Below, in pieces: positions 61,068-64,000 of a DNA stretch of 64,000 nucleotides (its first letter is position 1; each line of letters begins with the position of its first letter). The DNA comes from Dyella sp. RRB7 (GTDB taxonomy: Bacteria; Pseudomonadota; Gammaproteobacteria; Xanthomonadales; Rhodanobacteraceae), in the NCBI RefSeq assembly GCF_022761115.1, contig NZ_JAKWJS010000002.1:310001-374000 (forward strand), read 5' to 3'. The notes beneath the pieces were generated by a model. The model ran no database searches. It was not told the DNA's origin and saw only the letters and a list, made by a program, of their open reading frames with translations. The position numbers and the translations under genes are program-made.

Positions 61068-61922
61068 ATGACCATCAAGAACGTCACCGTACTGGGCACC
61101 GGCGTACTGGGCTCGCAGATCATCTTCCAGACAGCCTTCAAGGGCTTCAACGTCACTGCGTACGACATCGACGATGCCAGCCTGGACAAGGCCCGCCAAA
61201 CCATCGCCGGCCTCGCCCACCGTTATCTCGAAGACCTCAAGGACATACCCCCCGCCTCGCTCGACGCGGCGGCTGGGCGCATCACATGGAGCACCAGCCT
61301 GGCCGCTGCCGTGAAGGATGCCGACCTGGTCATCGAGGCGGTTCCCGAACAGATCGAACTCAAGCGCAAGGTCTACGGCGAGCTGGGCCGGGTCGCGCCG
61401 CCCAAGACCATCTTCGCCAGCAATGCCTCGACCTTGCTGCCCAGCGCCCTGGCAGATGCCACGGGGCGTCCGGACAGGTTCCTCGCCCTGCATTTCGCCA
61501 ATGAAATCTGGCTGCACAACATCGCCGAAATCATGGGACACCCGGGTACCGATCCAGTGGTATTCGCCACCGTGGTCCAGTTCGCCCGGGACATCGGCAT
61601 GGTGCCGATCGAGATCCACAAGGAGAAAGCCGGTTACGTGCTCAACTCGCTGCTGGTGCCGTTCCTGGCAGCAGCCTCGGGCTTGCTGATCGAAGGCATC
61701 GCCGAACCCGCTGCCATCGACAAGACCTGGCGGATCGGCACCGGCGCGCCCAAGGGGCCGTTCGAGATATTCGATATCGTCGGCCTGAATACGGCATATC
61801 ACATTTCGCTGGTGGGCAGCCCCGCACAGCAGAGGTTCGCGCAGTACCTCAAGGAAAACTACATCGACAAGGGCAAGCTGGGCGTGGAAACGGGCGAGGG
61901 TTTCTACGTCTATCGGAAATAG
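61068..61922 (+). CDS. 3-hydroxyacyl-CoA dehydrogenase
   Basis: A 284-residue, single-function NAD-dependent dehydrogenase. It has VTVLGTGVLGSQIIFQTAF (NAD site, about 6-24), VIEAVPEQIELK, the catalytic set S in SNAST, H in LHFANEIWLHN, E in AEIMGHPGTD and N in GYVLNSLLVP, and ends ETGEGFYVYRK. The usual HFFNP is HFANE here. The substrate may be short or medium 3-hydroxyacyl-CoA. It lies behind oleate hydratase in the same direction and may be co-transcribed. No ribosome site better than the weak one before ATG 61068 is seen. Confidence 0.88.
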   Translation: MTIKNVTVLGTGVLGSQIIFQTAFKGFNVTAYDIDDASLDKARQTIAGLAHRYLEDLKDIPPASLDAAAGRITWSTSLAAAVKDADLVIEAVPEQIELKRKVYGELGRVAPPKTIFASNASTLLPSALADATGRPDRFLALHFANEIWLHNIAEIMGHPGTDPVVFATVVQFARDIGMVPIEIHKEKAGYVLNSLLVPFLAAASGLLIEGIAEPAAIDKTWRIGTGAPKGPFEIFDIVGLNTAYHISLVGSPAQQRFAQYLKENYIDKGKLGVETGEGFYVYRK

Positions 61923-62011
61923 GCCTGCAACTTATCGACGGCCGGCAGCACCTGCAAAGCGACGTGGAGAGCTGCGCATGGGGTTCTGGTGCCGGGGTGT
62001 AAGCGGCGCGG

Positions 62012-63004
62012 CTACAGGGATGGATCGATATCAATCACGATCTTTCCTTGAGCCTTTCCTGACTCCAACAGCCGATGCGCATCGGCGGCTGTGGCCAGCG
62101 TGAACGAGTGCGCATCGATCAGCGGCCTGAGTTTTCCTTCATCGACCAATCGCGCAGCTGATCGCAGGATGCGCCCATGACGATCGCGCCCAACTCCGGT
62201 CAACAGCGGCAAAAGCATGAAAACCGCGTGGAACGATAGCGCCTTGGCGTGCAGCACCGATAGATCCTGGGTGGTCCTTGCATTGGTCGTCACGACCTGG
62301 CCATGGGTTTGAGCCGCTTCAAAGCTATTGGGGAGATTGCCTCCACCGATGGTGTCGAACACGACATCGAATCCCTGTCCGCCGGTCAGTCGTTCGACGT
62401 AGGCTGCTACGGACTCCTTCTGGAAATCGATGGTTTCGTCGGCGCCAAGCGACATGGCAATGTTCGACGCTGCATCCCCGGCTATCGTGGTCGCCACGCG
62501 CGCACCCATAGCCCTGGCCAACTGTATGGCGATATGGCCCACACCGCCGATTCCCCCATGTACCAGGACATGTTGGCCCGATGACAGTTGCGATCGCTCC
62601 CAAGCTTCCCACGCGGTAATGGTGACCAACGGCAGCGCCGCTGCCTCGCGAAAGCTGAGCTTTTCTGGTTTTGGCGCGAGCAGCCTGGCATCTGCGAGCA
62701 TGTATTCGGCAAGCGATCCGCCCTGACCCCTTACACCACCCGCGCAGCCATAGACGGCGTCGCCCGGTGCGAAATCCAATACCCCGGCCCCGACCGCTTC
62801 GACGCGGCCGGCAACGTCGGCGCCGAGCACGGCGGGCATGGCGGGACCGATCGGAAGACCGCCACGGATTTTGATATCGATCGCGTTGATCGACGTGGCC
62901 GCCTGCCTAACCAGGACGTACCCCGGCTTGACCTCGGGCCTGGGAATATCCTGCAGCTGGAAATTCTCCGGCCCACCAAACTCCGTCAGTACGAGAGCTT
63001 TCAT
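62012..63004 (-). CDS. Zinc-independent MDR oxidoreductase (quinone reductase-like)
   Basis: A 330-residue medium-chain dehydrogenase/reductase. It begins MKALVLTEFGGPENFQL, has the Rossmann motif HGGIGGVGHIAIQLARAMGA (about 152-171) and FDVVFDTIGG. The catalytic and structural zinc cysteines of alcohol dehydrogenases are missing, so NADPH-dependent reduction of quinones or enones is likelier than alcohol oxidation. The exact substrate is unknown. It is followed by a 41-base gap from the MRJP gene on the same strand. Confidence 0.88.
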   Translation of the reverse strand: MKALVLTEFGGPENFQLQDIPRPEVKPGYVLVRQAATSINAIDIKIRGGLPIGPAMPAVLGADVAGRVEAVGAGVLDFAPGDAVYGCAGGVRGQGGSLAEYMLADARLLAPKPEKLSFREAAALPLVTITAWEAWERSQLSSGQHVLVHGGIGGVGHIAIQLARAMGARVATTIAGDAASNIAMSLGADETIDFQKESVAAYVERLTGGQGFDVVFDTIGGGNLPNSFEAAQTHGQVVTTNARTTQDLSVLHAKALSFHAVFMLLPLLTGVGRDRHGRILRSAARLVDEGKLRPLIDAHSFTLATAADAHRLLESGKAQGKIVIDIDPSL

Positions 63005-63045
63005 GCTGCGCGATCCTCATGCACCGGGGTGCGTTAACGAACGTG

Positions 63046-64000
63046 CTACGGCGAGTGAATCTGTGATCCTGGCGAAGCAACGCCGACAAGCATGTAGAGC
63101 GTCATGGGCTGCTTCACTTCGTCCGTCCCGTGATGGAAGAGTGCCGTGCGATCGATTTGCGCAGCTGGCATCCACAGCGTGCCATTGGCGTCGAGAAAGG
63201 ACGCATCAACCCAATGGAGCCGATCATCCTGGAGCAGCGTCGTGATGACGCCATCTGCCGTACGCTTGCGCACCGAGTTCGTCGCAAGGTCCGAAAAATA
63301 AAGCGTGCCGTTCTTGTCCATGGTCGTACCGCCGACAGGTGGCAGGTCGATCCACGGCTCAACCGCTGCGGCCAGCTTTTCCGGGGATACGGCGGGATCG
63401 TCCAGCAACGTTGTCGGCACGCGATGCCAGGGACCCTCAAGGGTTCCAAAGTAGAACCATCGACCATCGGGACTCAGTTCAAGCGGGTCCGAATTCACCT
63501 GTAGCGGCTTGTCATCGGGACCCAGATCGGTATTTCCAGCCACGACGATGGGGCGTTCGCCGTTCGCCACCACCGACGGCGCGGCATCCAATACGCGTCG
63601 AGCGTGACCTGTCTTCAAATCCAGGACAATCAACCCACCCTGTCCAGCGTCGGTCAGATAAGCGTGTGTCCCGTGAAAACGCACGTCGTCGACATAGCTT
63701 CCGGGCTTAACCACGCCCGGTTCGAAGGCGTAGACACGCACGACCTTGTTCGTCTTCAGGCCGATATGAATCAACTTGGCACCATGCGGCAAAGGGTCTC
63801 CGCCAAAATCCGGAGAGCCCGTATCCACGACCCAAAGATCACCCTGGTTGTCCATGTGCAGCGCATTGATGTTCACAAATGCGTTGCTCGGATCGGTGCT
63901 TGCTTTCCATGCATTCCAGGCAGCGTCGGGATATGGCGCGGGCATGCCATCTTTCCCTATCACCACCAAGGAAGGCAGCTTCGTGCCCGTCCAGCGTGGA
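63046..64000 (-). CDS. Major royal jelly protein-family (SMP-30-like) protein, C-terminal part
   Basis: The right edge cuts this gene; 317 codons plus stop are visible and the frame is open to the last base. The visible part is a beta-propeller-like protein with repeated blades: LHMDNQGDLWVVDTGS, VDDVRFHGTHAYLTDAGQGG, LELSPDGRWFYFGTLEG, TMDKNGTLYFSDLATNSV and FLDANGTLWMPAAQ. The pattern fits the MRJP/yellow family (PF03022); some bacterial members are annotated as L-dopachrome tautomerase-related or gluconolactonase. The enzyme activity cannot be assigned. It lies upstream of the MDR oxidoreductase in the same direction. Confidence 0.8.
   Translation of the reverse strand, partial: PRWTGTKLPSLVVIGKDGMPAPYPDAAWNAWKASTDPSNAFVNINALHMDNQGDLWVVDTGSPDFGGDPLPHGAKLIHIGLKTNKVVRVYAFEPGVVKPGSYVDDVRFHGTHAYLTDAGQGGLIVLDLKTGHARRVLDAAPSVVANGERPIVVAGNTDLGPDDKPLQVNSDPLELSPDGRWFYFGTLEGPWHRVPTTLLDDPAVSPEKLAAAVEPWIDLPPVGGTTMDKNGTLYFSDLATNSVRKRTADGVITTLLQDDRLHWVDASFLDANGTLWMPAAQIDRTALFHHGTDEVKQPMTLYMLVGVASPGSQIHSP

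Overview
The window is a continuous stretch of GC-rich, gene-dense gammaproteobacterial chromosome. Gene content and order point to the order Lysobacterales (Xanthomonadales), probably Rhodanobacteraceae (Dyella, Luteibacter or Rhodanobacter type). The grounds are a FabV-type enoyl reductase, the ndk-rlmN-pilF-rodZ-yfgM-bamB-der cluster, a PsrA-like regulator beside fad genes, the uvrC-pgsA-tRNA-Gly and clpS/clpA/infA neighbourhoods, and palindromic intergenic repeats of the sort seen in that order. The placement is inference from gene content; no database was searched. I see no prophage, insertion sequence, integrase, CRISPR array, toxin-antitoxin pair or defence island.

Layout. 1-3.4 kb: the first part of an EF-G-like GTPase, divergent from a TonB-dependent receptor. 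3.4-9.2 kb: a cysteine-less TraR/DksA protein, MsrB, a FadI-like thiolase, the remnant of an amidohydrolase gene, a HAD phosphatase overlapping a sirtuin, a CHAD protein, and tadA convergent with it. 9.3-13.4 kb: guaA, guaB and folD (purine and one-carbon metabolism). 13.5-15.8 kb: a tandem GNAT protein and a rhodanese-ThiF fusion. 15.9-22.8 kb (minus strand): ndk, rlmN, pilF, rodZ, yfgM-like, bamB, der (envelope biogenesis, pili, ribosome maturation). 23.0-29.6 kb: fatty-acid degradation: psrA-like regulator with two operator-like palindromes, a FadN-order multifunctional enzyme, a thiolase, then an SDR and an AraC regulator. 29.6-32.8 kb (minus): LMW phosphatase, uvrC, pgsA, tRNA-Gly(GCC). 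32.9-38.5 kb: a small membrane protein, kdsB, serC-pheA-aroA (serine and aromatic amino acids), an FHA protein. 38.6-44.5 kb: PHA-system protein, infA, clpS-clpA, nudJ-mnmA-hflD. 44.5-58.8 kb: MFS symporter, aqpZ, VOC protein, ligA-epmA, rnk, DHA2 exporter, CPA2 antiporter, photolyase, fabV, a membrane protein with a MarR regulator, and a META lipoprotein. 58.9-64 kb: oleate hydratase, a hydroxyacyl-CoA dehydrogenase, an MDR oxidoreductase, and the end of an MRJP-family gene cut by the right edge.

How it works together. Most genes are core housekeeping. The one recurring theme is fatty-acid handling: two thiolases, the FadN-order enzyme, the PsrA-like regulator, FabV, oleate hydratase and its dehydrogenase neighbour. 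I did not find a convincing previously undescribed multi-gene system. The most useful non-routine observations are the PsrA-type operators overlapping the psrA promoter, the amidohydrolase fossil at 5.8-6.0 kb, the DksA-like protein that has lost all four zinc ligands, the fused GNAT pair, the intergenic palindromes, and the near-perfect 28-bp palindrome in front of the MarR gene.
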